This document shows positions 32,894-42,489 of a stretch of DNA of 64,000 nucleotides, one piece after another; the first letter of the stretch is position 1; the number at the start of each line of letters is the position of its first letter. Location of the stretch: positions 2,418,001 to 2,482,000 of the forward strand of contig OY725491.1 in NCBI GenBank assembly GCA_963281255.1, written 5' to 3'. Source of the stretch: Aphrocallistes beatrix (Eukaryota > Porifera > Hexactinellida > Sceptrulophora > Aphrocallistidae). The translations under genes were made by a program, and so were the position numbers. The notes under the pieces were generated by a model, which made no database searches, was not told the DNA's origin, and saw nothing but the letters and a program-made list of their open reading frames with translations.

Positions 32894-33752
32894 CATAGCC
32901 TACTGTATATAAGGCCTCAGAGTAACTTGCGGATTTGGGACTGGATGCGGTAGAAGATGGTTGAACTAATACATGAGCTGCCTTAAATTATTAACATAGC
33001 ACAATAGAACTTAGGAATGTATTACCAGCATATATAAATATGGGTCAAAGTACTCATATCCGTTATTAAAATTTAGATTAGTATGGTTCCGCAATAGGGT
33101 ATATTTGTGACAAATTTGGTGATTTTCAGAGTTTAAGGGCACTTCTAAGTGTTTTTATTATACAATTTTCTGCATAGAACTGAGATGTGAATGGGTTAAT
33201 ACAAGAAATTTGGATTTTTTTTTTATGGAATGTTGCTACATTCCAGTGTTGCTATGGAAACGTGTTTTGGTCAGTTGGGGTCATATCTTGAAAACCGCGA
33301 TAGCTAGACATTCAAATAATTCCATTTGATAGCCAATAGACTATTTCCTATTAAGTGATAATATAATTTATTTGTCTAAATTCAATGGTTTACGAGATAT
33401 TCGACAAATTACCAAATGTGACCAATATGATAAATTATCTAATTTTTCGTATTAATTAACCCATTCACATCTTAGTTCTATGCGAAAAATCTTATAATAA
33501 AAATACTTAGAAGTGCCTTGAAAATCACCAAATTTGCCACAAATATACCCTATTGCGGAACCATATTGTGACCAATCTAAATTTTAACAACGGATATGAG
33601 TACTTTGACACCATATTTATATATGCTGGTAATACATTCCTAAGCTCTATTGTGCTTTGTTACTTATTTAAGGCAGCTCATGTATTAGTTCAACCATCTT
33701 CTACCGCATTCCTAGTCAAGTTACTCTGAGGCCTTATATACAGTAGGCTATG
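32894..33752. mobile_element. IR-1 fold-back transposon, third copy
   Basis: The ends are CATAGCCTACTG and CAGTAGGCTATG. The 7-bp flanks GCTAAAG occur on both sides (32887-32893 and 33753-33759). The arms match those at 13585-14653. Confidence 0.8.
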
Positions 33753-33991
33753 GCTAAAGTTACTATTCTTGGTATTTATACTAAGTGACCTAAGCTAAAG
33801 TATTGGGCCTATAAGTAGGGGAGACCATCCAGTGAGGGTGTACTAGTGATCTAATACAACATCACCCCCCCTTTACTACTAAATTCGTCACTTTGGCATC
33901 TCGTCCCAATTTGTATAGTCAGAGAGATATGCGGGTTTTCTCCTCTCCCTTGATGGGTAGCGTCGTAGCTCTGCACTAGCATTGCTTGTAG

Positions 33992-35045
33992 CACAGAATG
34001 ATTTTTTGATCAAAATACTCGAAATAATTGCGCGCAAAAGTTATTACCATTAATATATTCTATATACCTAAGTAAATTAATATTACTATATAAAAGCTTT
34101 CCAACGGTGGGAATTCTTGAAATATGACACCTAACGTCCGGACGCGTCCGGAACCCTTTGGACAAAAATGACCGTGAATATTGGAGCTCACTCGACTGTT
34201 TTTTTTGTTAATTGAATATATGCACTAGTTGTATGCTATCAATCGTGTTAAATAGTAATTAAACCGTAGTACGTATTTCATGGCATTCTTGACTAAATTC
34301 GAATTGAAATAAGAGTTATGGTACAGTGTGAGTTGTTACAAAAGTGATTAACTTCATATCTTGTTTCAAAAATATCGTCCATAATAGTATACAAGCGCGC
34401 TTCGCTTCCTAGCACTCCGCGGCTGACGGACTCTTTGTGTCCGCCGAAGGCGCACTTTGGGCGCCTGGGGTAACATTGATTAACTATAAGGGAGATAGCA
34501 TATCTAGACACGTCTGTCCTACTGCTATAATCGATATCGCACGAAAAATCACCAATTTTAAAAATTTTGACCACACTGTACCATAACTCTTATTTCAATT
34601 CGAATTTAGTCAAGAATGCCATGAAATACTACGGTTTAATTAATATTTAATACGATTGATAGCATACAACTAGTGCATAAATTCAATTTAAAAAAAAACA
34701 GTTGAGTGAACTCCAATCTTATGAGAAAATACAATGACACACCAGGTATACTCCATTATCGATATATTAGTATTTAAGACAATTAGAGTTAGCAATAAAC
34801 ATATATCTAGATTAGAAAGCATTTAGTATACCCAAAAGAAGCGGAAAATCATAGAGTTAAAAAAAATTCAAGACGGTCATTTTCGTCCAAAGGGTTCCGG
34901 ACGTTAGGTGTCATATTTCAAGAATTCCCACCGTTGGAAAGCTTTTATATAGTAATATTAGTTTACTTGGTATATAGAATATATTAATGGTAATAACTTT
35001 TACGCGCAATTATTTCGAGTATTTTTATCAAAAAATCATTCTGTG
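33992..35045. mobile_element. Fold-back element IR-3 with a family A insertion
   Basis: The left end CACAGAATGATTTTTTGAT is inverted at 35027-35045. Inner arm blocks such as GCTTTCCAACGGTGGGAATT are inverted near 34925. A reverse family A fragment (34392-34575, with AAGCGCGCTTCGC) lies near the centre, between the flanks GAGTTATGGTACAGTGTG and its complement. Confidence 0.75.
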
Positions 35046-35590
35046 GTAGGTCCGTCCTCCGTTACGTGTGTCCCTTCTTCATTGTCGATGCCGTGATCGG
35101 GATGCTCGTTGTGGTAGTCTTCATTTCTCGTTGCGTACTCTTCAACTGGAGGAGAATTGTCATTTCCTGATCTTCGTCTTATATGAACCACAGCAGGTTG
35201 GTCACCGACATATTCTTTGCAATGGTTTAGGTGGATCCATTGTCACGTGTGGCTAAGCGAAGCTTAACGTTTGGACCTTTTCGCTTGATTACGGTATAAG
35301 GGCCGTCACAGCGTGGAGCCAACGAGTCCTGCAATATGTTTCTTTTAAGCATTACATAGTCACCGGCTTGGACGCGTGAGGTGGTCCTTCCTTTACGTTT
35401 GAGCTTTGGTAAAGCCAATTGGAAAACCAATCGTCAAAGATAACACCATCAAACCATCCAGACTTGCTTCTATTATATCTTGTGCCAGATGGACCACCCT
35501 CCGCCATGTGCTCCATAAGTGTTCTGCTTGTAAACCACATAAGGGGGCAATAATTCTCCCATAGCGTTTCCACAGTACATTATACTCGTC
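35046..35590 (-). pseudogene. Degraded gypsy-type pol 3' fragment
   Basis: The minus-strand frames include VQAGDYVMLKRN, DGPYTVIKRKGPNVKLRL and then WIHLNHC. This is the C-terminal integrase-tail pattern also seen in the element at 35930-39961 (GPYTVRDGRKG, VKWVHLNRC). The frame is broken. It belongs to a different, older copy, more like the remnant at 61180-62262. Confidence 0.6.
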
Positions 35591-35631
35591 GATGCTTTAG
35601 ATGTATCAAGTATCTGTTGTGGATATTTGCA

Positions 35632-35929
35632 TCATCTTTTGCATAATACTTTCTTTGCACCAGGGTCGTCAGTTAAATTCGTCTCATCGTAGTTCCAGAT
35701 ATTCGATGGTGGTATAGAATCTAGTTCCTTTGAAATGTGATTAAAGAATTCATTTATTGTTTCATGAGGAATAGAAGCTTTTGTTTTACTGATATTTGAA
35801 GAAAATCTGAGAGCGATGTTTTTATTCAGTTTTAAGTCCATTCAACTCATGGCATGTTTTGTTTGAATCTTGGTTCTGTGCATCCAGTTTTATCTAAATA
35901 GGATTTTAACAATACACTTCAAATCATAC
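35632..35929 (-). pseudogene. Pogo/jerky-like DDE transposase fragment (middle part)
   Basis: The frame contains PPSNIWNYDETNL followed by TDDPGAKKVL, the catalytic-Asp neighbourhood of DDE_1 (pogo/Tigger/jerky-type) transposases. Its N-terminal part is at 39962-40241, on the other side of the gypsy element, which was inserted in between. The 3' part is lost. Confidence 0.6.
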
Positions 35930-36100
35930 TGTAACAAGGTATGCAGTGCTATATATACTTGTATAATCACAGCAAGGTATATTATCGAGAAGTAACAATT
36001 AGCCAATGACTACTAAATAGGCCCTAGTGTTTGAGTATCTAACTCAAGTAAGCTGTTCTACTTGAGGTTAACTAATAAACTAAGTAATCTTCCCATGACA
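35930..36100 (-). repeat. Gypsy LTR (3' LTR)
   Basis: This 171-bp repeat reads TGTCATGGG...CCTTGTTACA on the minus strand and is near-identical to 39316-39961 minus its insertion. Just inside it a purine-rich tract (GAGGGGGAGGTGA on the minus strand) is the expected polypurine tract. The outer flank is ATAC. Confidence 0.85.
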
Positions 36101-36111
36101 TCACCTCCCCC

Positions 36112-37180
36112 TCATTTAGGATCTTCATCGCGAGCGCCATGGGGGGTCTTTATACTGTTCCATGAAACGGGGTTGCCAAAGAATTCCATCTGCCTGGTTA
36201 CCCGCGACGATCTTCTCGTTCCCCGATCACCTAATTCCAAATCTACCTCCATTCTATTCGATTTGTCTTGGGGGAATTCCTCGTAAGGTTCGTTGTCCTC
36301 TCCTTCTGCCGGTGTTACACCTTCGGGGCTTTCCTCGTGAAATTCATTGCCTAATTCATCCGGAAGTGTCAATCCTATCGGCATCGGAAATGTATTTGCC
36401 GCTGATTTTTTGCATCGATTCAGATGTACCCACTTCACCTTTTTGCTTACGGGATCTCTCAACAATACATTGGCCCCCTTTCTCCCATCGCGCACCGTGT
36501 ACGGACCGATGTACCATGGATCCAATGAGTCGTGCTTGGATTCATTGCTTAAATATACTCGATCTCCCTCAGTAATGCTGCTGTCCTTCCCTTTGTCATA
36601 CGCAGACTTTATTCTCTCTTTAGCCTCTTTCGAATTATTTAGGGCCACCTCTCGCAACTCTGCTTGTATTCTCTTTAGCTCAGACACAGTATCATGTTCG
36701 TCTAGGTTTCCCATCGCATCGTTGTTCTCGAGCATTGCGTCGATCGGGCCCCTCAATCTGTTCCCGTACATCAATTCCTGAGGACATAGTCCGGTAGAGG
36801 CGTTCACCAATGTGTTACACGTGAAACTAACTTCGCTGAGCAGACGCGGCCATTCTGTTTTAGGGATGTCCCGTTCTAACAGCAGGCACCCCATAACCTG
36901 CTTAACTGTACCAATAGAGCGCTCTGCTAAGCCATCCCCTTCGGGATGATATGGCGAAGAGTGTCTTTTGTCAATCCCTAACTTTGCACATAGTTTGAGG
37001 ATTACCTCTCCGTCGACGTTTCGTCCCTGGTCGGACACCAAGATTCTTGGAACACCATGCCTATGTATATCCCGATGTAACTACACTCTCAATGCTCTCA
37101 GACGTCTGATCATGTAGTGCAACTAGTTCAATATGCCGAGTGAACATATCGACAACTAGGAGGAAGTACCTGTAACGCTC
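36112..37180 (-). pseudogene. Gypsy integrase core and C-terminal tail
   Basis: The core begins near 37170 with the first catalytic Asp region (LLVVDMFTRH). It continues, after frame breaks, with VSDQGRN, then HSSPYHPEGDGLAERSIG including the catalytic Glu, and a tail with GPYTV and VKWVHLNRC. The zinc-binding segment expected between RNase H and the core is deleted. The start of the longest open piece is 37041. Confidence 0.75.
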
Positions 37181-37181
37181 A

Positions 37182-37838
37182 TCACTCCATGGTAGGGTGG
37201 CCGTGCACCATGCTAATCACCTTTCCTTTTAGAGCATTCGGAACCGCGACTTGTCTTCCTCGACACAACATATCGTCTGTTATATTCATGTCTCGATAAG
37301 ATTTGAACTTCCCTGAGCATATTCCACCTTGTTTAAACTGCTCCTTAGCGCGCTTGATAGCTTCATCATTCTCTTGCGCTGACCTTAATTCATTAATCCA
37401 CTCCGGGTCACCTGAAAGAACGTAGACCCGATCTTCGAACGTATTCTCGCAGTTAACCTTTTCATCGTAAAAGTTGGTACCTCTGCTCAGTGTATCCGCT
37501 ACAGTATTGTCACTCCCTTTCCGATATACAACCTCGTAATCTAGGTCCTCTAGTTCCATTATCCATCTAGCGAAGGTATTGCGGGGGTCTTTTTGCTTCT
37601 TCATCCACAGGAGAGGGATATGGTCCGTGATCAGGTAGACATGGGTGGCCGCTCTCAAATAGTCGTACCACTTCCGCGTAGCGCTGACCAAAGCCCAAGC
37701 TTCTGTTTGACCGGCAGAATACCTCCGCTGACTCCCATTCAATGTCGTGGAAAAATAACTAATCGGACGCAATATACCTGTACGCGGATCTTTCTGACAA
37801 TACTGCTGCCACCCCCATTGAACTAGCATCAGCCTCAA
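37182..37838 (-). pseudogene. Gypsy RNase H domain
   Basis: It contains the PISYFSTTLN, YSAGQTEAWALV and YLITDHIPLLWM segments and the YRKGSDNTVADTLSRG ending characteristic of Ty3/gypsy RNase H. It is separated from the reverse transcriptase frame by a frameshift near 37840-37870. Confidence 0.8.
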
Positions 37839-37868
37839 CGAAAAAGGGTGAGTCCCATTTGGGATGGG

Positions 37869-38970
37869 CTAACACCACCGGTTGGTGGGCAAGCCTCCGG
37901 CATAGCGATGGAATGCCTCTTGACACTTGACATCCCAATTCCAGCTAGAAGACTTCCTCATTAGCATGTGTAGTGGTTCGGCGATAGTTGATAGATCCGG
38001 GATATGCTGCCTATAATAATTTATCATCCCCATAAACCTCTGCAGCTCCTTTATTCTTGTTGGAGTAGGGAAGCTAACGATGCGCTCCACCATCTCGCCC
38101 ACTGGCCTACGGCCGTCTTCAGAAATCTCGTGTCCAAGGAAAACACCGCTACCATACCCAAAACGACATTTGTCGCGCCTGAGCTGGATGTTAGCTACTT
38201 TAAAGGATTCGAGCGCCCTTCTCAAGTCGATCAGATGACTCTGAAAATCCAACGAATGAGTTATGCAGTCGTCCACATATGACTCTGTATTCTTGGCTCC
38301 GTTGAGAGCGACGTCTAGGATACGCTGGAATGTACTCTGGCTGTTACACAGGCCGAAGGGCATCACTAACATCTCGTAGTGGCCACGAGGAACGGTAAAT
38401 GCGGTTTTCTCTACATCTTCCTTTTTTAGCTTTACACACCAATACGCCGATGCGGAATCTAGGAAAGAGAAAATCTTACTCCCCTCTAACGCATCGAAAA
38501 GTGATTGTGGGTCTGGCATGGCGTAAGCGTCCTTTCTTGTATGTTCATTTAGCTTCCGATAGTCGATGGCAAACCGCAAGCTACCATCCTTTTTCTTGAC
38601 CATTACCACTGGACTGCTCCATGGTGAGTTGGAGGGCCGACAGATACCATTCCGTAGCATCTGCTCTATCTGCCTGTTAATCTCTGCTTCTGTCCCAGGA
38701 GACACGCGCCTCAACCTCTGTTTCACTGGCAAGGCCCCACCAGTATCGATGGCATGTTCTCCAAGGTGCGTTGTAGCTGGCAGCTGGCTTCTTGGGATTA
38801 AGGGCGAAAACTCCATCAAATTCCGTCAGAAGTTCTGTCAACGCCCTTCTTTCAGTTTCGTTCAATCCTGGGTTGACGTCAAAGCGTGCATTGCTATCCA
38901 CGTCTTGTGAGTCACACAGTTGAGAAACTACAGCACGTGTAACGGCGGAGCCGCCTCTAATAATCCCCAA
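37869..38970 (-). pseudogene. Gypsy reverse transcriptase with upstream linker
   Basis: Linker residues (ERRALTELLTEFDGVFAL) lie in one frame from 38970. The main frame from 38819 holds reverse transcriptase motifs: AIDYRKLN, FSFLDSASAYWCVKL, MPFGLCNSQSTFQRI, the YVDDC active-site box, and FLGHEISEDGRRP. The active-site box is intact but the frame is broken at both ends. Confidence 0.8.
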
Positions 38971-39051
38971 TGGTTTCTCCGGGCCTCCACTTCATATCGC
39001 AGACACAAAGGATAGAAGTGTATTCATCAGTCGGGAGGTCCAGCCGCTCCC

Positions 39052-39291
39052 TCAGTCTTGAATGCTTCGTCGAGAGTGGTGCTCGCCTGAACAACCACCC
39101 TTACAACTTCTCCCTCCTCTATCTACACTGCGGCATATGTAAGCGGGAAGCATTCCAATTGCCAATTTCAAACCGTTTTCTCCTTGGGCCACCAGAGGGC
39201 CTGTAGCAGCGCGAAATAGCAGTTCCCAATTCTCCACTCGTTCTCCAGGTATGAGATGTGGGACAGCCATACTCGAATTGGGGGTAGCCAT
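39052..39291 (-). pseudogene. Short gag-like start of the gypsy element
   Basis: A 79-codon frame begins shortly inside the 5' LTR (ATPNSSMAVPHLIPG). No zinc knuckle or major homology region is present, so gag has been largely deleted. Confidence 0.4.
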
Positions 39292-39315
39292 GATAGTTGA
39301 GGTAATTGTTACTTA

Positions 39316-39961
39316 TGTAACAAGGTATGCAGTGCTATATACAGTACCCAGACAAAAGTATTTGCACACTTCATTATCTCACGTGCATTTAATACTAAAA
39401 TGGGTCTATTCATGAAGATTAAAACTCCGAAACGGTAAGTGATACAACTAATCGGGTTTCAAATTCGAAATCTTCGCATTCGAATTAGTTATTGTAGGAT
39501 ATTTCTAATCAATTATTAATTCCCAATTTTTTCAAATTATCAATCACTGCCACCTTGTGCCACATATGTCCCTTTTTATCACTATACATTATGGTGATGT
39601 ACTACCTCTTGTGTCACAAGTTGATAATTTTACTCATTGGGTTGAGCAATTTATTAGAAATATCCTACAATAACTATTTCGAATGCGAAGATTTCGAATC
39701 TGAAACCCGATTAGTTGTATCACTTACCGTTTCGGAGTTTTAATCTTCATAAATAGACCCATTTTAGTTTTAAATCAACGTGAGATAATGAAGTGTGCAA
39801 ATACTTTTGTCTGGGTACTGTATATAATCACAGCAAGGTATATTATCGAGAAGTAACAATTAGCCAATGACTACTAAATAGGCCCTAGTGTTTGAGTATC
39901 TAACTCAAGTAAGCTGTTCTACTTGAGGTTAACTAATAAACTAAGTAATCTTCCCATGACA
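39316..39961 (-). repeat. Gypsy LTR (5' LTR) with a nested MITE
   Basis: It is identical in design to 35930-36100 but split by the 479-bp MITE at 39342-39820. The LTR at 35930 gives the approximate empty site. Confidence 0.85.
39342..39820. mobile_element. Tc1/pogo-type MITE inside the LTR
   Basis: The ends CAGTACCCAGACAAAAGT and ACTTTTGTCTGGGTACTG are flanked by TA. It is related in terminus and size to 52354-52833. Confidence 0.85.
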
Positions 39962-40241
39962 ATACGTATCAAGAGGAAATCCATAATCGCTCATTACAAT
40001 GCAATGTTGTACAATTGCATTTTCGGCTTCATCTATCGAAACTTTGTTTCCACCAAAAGGAAACTGGTGTTCCCCTTATATTTTAACTTATATTTTAATG
40101 TGCTTCTTGGGATCTTAAAATACTTAGCTGCATTGCGCTGAGTCATCCTTTTTGTTCGAATGATTTTTAAAGCTGACTCTAATTTTTCTGTCGAGTAGTC
40201 TCGATATGTTCTACTTCCTGGAGTGTATATTCTCTAGGCAT
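39962..40241 (-). pseudogene. N-terminus of the pogo/jerky-like transposase
   Basis: On the minus strand, ATG at 40239-40241 opens a frame with LESALKIIRTKRMTQRNAA and FKIPRSTLKYKLK, a psq/CENP-B-type helix-turn-helix used for DNA binding by pogo-class transposases. A stop follows within 70 codons. The rest of the gene is at 35632-35929. Confidence 0.6.
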
Positions 40242-40796
40242 TGCTAATTGTGGTTAATAAGGTATAAACCATTATACTGATAATACATTACAAAGTGGGC
40301 CAAACCCACCCCAAATTTTCCCCAAAAACAAGGTTTCTCAATATAATGTATAAATGACAAATCTTACAGTATGCCCTTATTGATTGGTTTAAAAAAGTTC
40401 TTACTTTATAATGGAATCCACTGGAAAACTTTTGAACTATGTGCATATTGATGTATTTACTCGAAAATTCCAAGGAATTTCTAAATATGATACCTTCGTT
40501 GACATATATCTCTAAATACTCAAATGAATAAAACATGATTAATTAATATACTTCCGAATTATGAATCAATGTAATCACATTGATAATATGTTGAATGAAA
40601 CTCTCAATATATCCAAAGATTTGTAAACCGCAATATTTCTAAGTTTGAGTATATTTTATTAAAATTGCTATTGTGGGACAAAGCAACCTCTTAGGGCCAA
40701 AGTCGCCCCAGTTTACGGTATAATATTAGAAATTTCTATATCCGTATCTAAGTAATTGTGGTTTGAGTGTAAAAATAAATATTATTTTCTATCTAG

Positions 40797-40837
40797 ATAT
40801 TTACTGACCTAGCTGCAGAAGAATTGGAAGAAGATTT
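40797..40837 (+). CDS. 41-nt micro-exon of gene 2
   Basis: The acceptor TTTTCTATCTAG ends at 40796 and a consensus donor GTAAGT begins at 40838. The exon reads IFTDLAAEELEED plus two bases. It enters in phase 0, matching 26837, and leaves in phase 2, matching 63724. The acidic sequence continues the acidic end of the first exon (LPLEEVK). Splice phases and composition agree, but there is no direct transcript evidence. Confidence 0.55.
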
Positions 40838-41233
40838 GTAAGTTTTTGTGTATTCTATTGATTTACATTTTTTAGTATTTTCAAATGTTTAACAAATAGT
40901 CCATGAGCCAGAGCTTAAATTTTGACAAAAAGGTACTACCTCGAGGGACGAGAATGCTAATGTTGATTGTTGGCAAGGTATACCAAGTGGCGTCGCTAGG
41001 AATTTCTTCTGGGGAGCGGTCAAAGTGGCTGCCAATGCACAGAGATCTAACAGTTTTACTACGTAATTAATTACACTTCTCAAGCATAAGCATAAATACC
41101 CCCATTGTTTAGAGTGGGGGATGGGGTGTTAAATAAAATCATCCCCCCCACATTTTGAGATGATAAGATACTCTATATGGGCCTTGAGCATGAAATAGTA
41201 TGTCCAGGGTCAATAATAAAGCACATATATTAA

Positions 41234-41655
41234 GAAGTCCATTGCGCATGCGCAATCGTCACATTGCGAATGATCAATTGGTACATTGCGCATGATCAAT
41301 CGCCACATTAGGAGAAATACAATCCCAATGGTGAAGAATGGAGGCTTTTAGGTGCGTTTAGTTGGAGGAGATTGGATTAAAAAATGAGCCGAAATGAGGC
41401 TTTTATTGCGCTAAAAATTCAATGCAATGTGGAGGTTTTAGCGACATTAATTTTTGGAATAGTTTTGCATATATAGAAATATTTTAAGTGATTTTTGCAT
41501 ATTATGTGCAAAGTGATGATAGATCATGTGCAATGGGTCAATTAGTCATCCGCAATGGGCTTAGTCCAACCAATCGTGCGCAATGTGCAATTGATCATCG
41601 CAATGTGTCAATTGATCATGTACAGTGTGACGATTGCGCATGCGCAATGAACTTT
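41234..41655. mobile_element. TTAA-flanked MITE with GCGCATGCGC palindromes in both ends
   Basis: The ends GAAGTCCATTGCGCATGC and GCATGCGCAATGAACTTT are inverted, flanked by TTAA on both sides (41230-41233 and 41656-41659), as in piggyBac-type insertions. The 16-bp palindrome ATTGCGCATGCGCAAT occurs near each end. The arms repeat GCAATG and GATCAATTG motifs. Confidence 0.7.
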
Positions 41656-41661
41656 TTAATA

Positions 41662-41755
41662 CAGTCGACTCCGCTTAATAGGGTCACATCGGTCAGAGGA
41701 CATTTTGCCCCGATTAAGCGGAGAATCCTATTAACCGAAAATATTTTGTATTAGG
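41662..41755. mobile_element. Truncated pogo-type MITE
   Basis: It starts CAGTCGACTCCGCTTAAT like 17332-17519 but is internally rearranged and lacks the right end. Confidence 0.55.
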
Positions 41756-41759
41756 ACAC

Positions 41760-42489
41760 GAAATGTTAATATTCTAATACATCTGGAAATATTCATTTAG
41801 GAGCTTTCTAATTCGAAATCTTCGCATTCGAATTAGTTATTGTAGGATATTTCTAATCAATTATTAAACATGAATACATATTTTATGTAGACAGTGAAAA
41901 TGCGGCTTGAAGGCCTTAGTTCAGCATAACAAATGCCCGTATTAGCTGGTTTATTTAAAAATGTCTATAGCCTGCGAGAAAAAATGGATAAAATTTTGCT
42001 TTTTATTAACTATTTTTTTCTATATTATGGATTTAGAAGATTTTCTACTGAAAATGCGCACTATAAAATTGATTATATTACACTTTACAATAAATGATAT
42101 TTCCTTCTTAACCCACGCTTGCCACAGGAATGTGTTGCGTCATTTCCGGTTTAAGCAATTTTCAATGGGGAAGCCATATAAGTTTGGGGTTACTACTATA
42201 AATAGAAAAATCCCAAATGCTTTCAAGGGTTAATACCACGAAAAGGTGGACCGAATAAATAAATTGTGTAAAAGAAGATATTTTAATGAAAGAAAAACCA
42301 CACACCTAACTAACAACCAAAAGAATAATGCACAAATTTGGTTGTCATGCACTAGTATATAAACAGTAGTAGAGAGGGGAGAGTAAGTACAAGTATATGC
42401 ACAACTACAAAAAGATAGAGGGCCAAAAAATGAATCAAAGAGCAATAACTAAGATGGATGGTTCTAAGACCTAACCAAACTAACCTAAC
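41760..42489. other. 3' flank of the IP3R-like gene; no other gene seen
   Basis: Near 41815-41870 a segment (TCGAAATCTTCGCATTCG) repeats part of the MITE at 39342-39820. I do not see a clear poly(A) signal for the minus-strand gene. Confidence 0.4.

Larger units (their letters stand above)
35930..39961 (-). mobile_element. Gypsy-type LTR retrotransposon, internally deleted
   Basis: Two LTRs flank about 3.2 kb of internal sequence. The 4-bp target duplication ATAC is seen on both sides (35926-35929 and 39962-39965). On the minus strand the order is a short gag-like start, reverse transcriptase, RNase H and integrase, the Ty3/gypsy order. Most of gag, the protease and the integrase zinc-binding domain are absent and pol is frameshifted, so this copy cannot move on its own. 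Confidence 0.85.

Noticed and set aside
34293-34574. 93-codon minus-strand frame
   Set aside because: It lies in a family A repeat; similar frames appear at every copy of the hairpin core.
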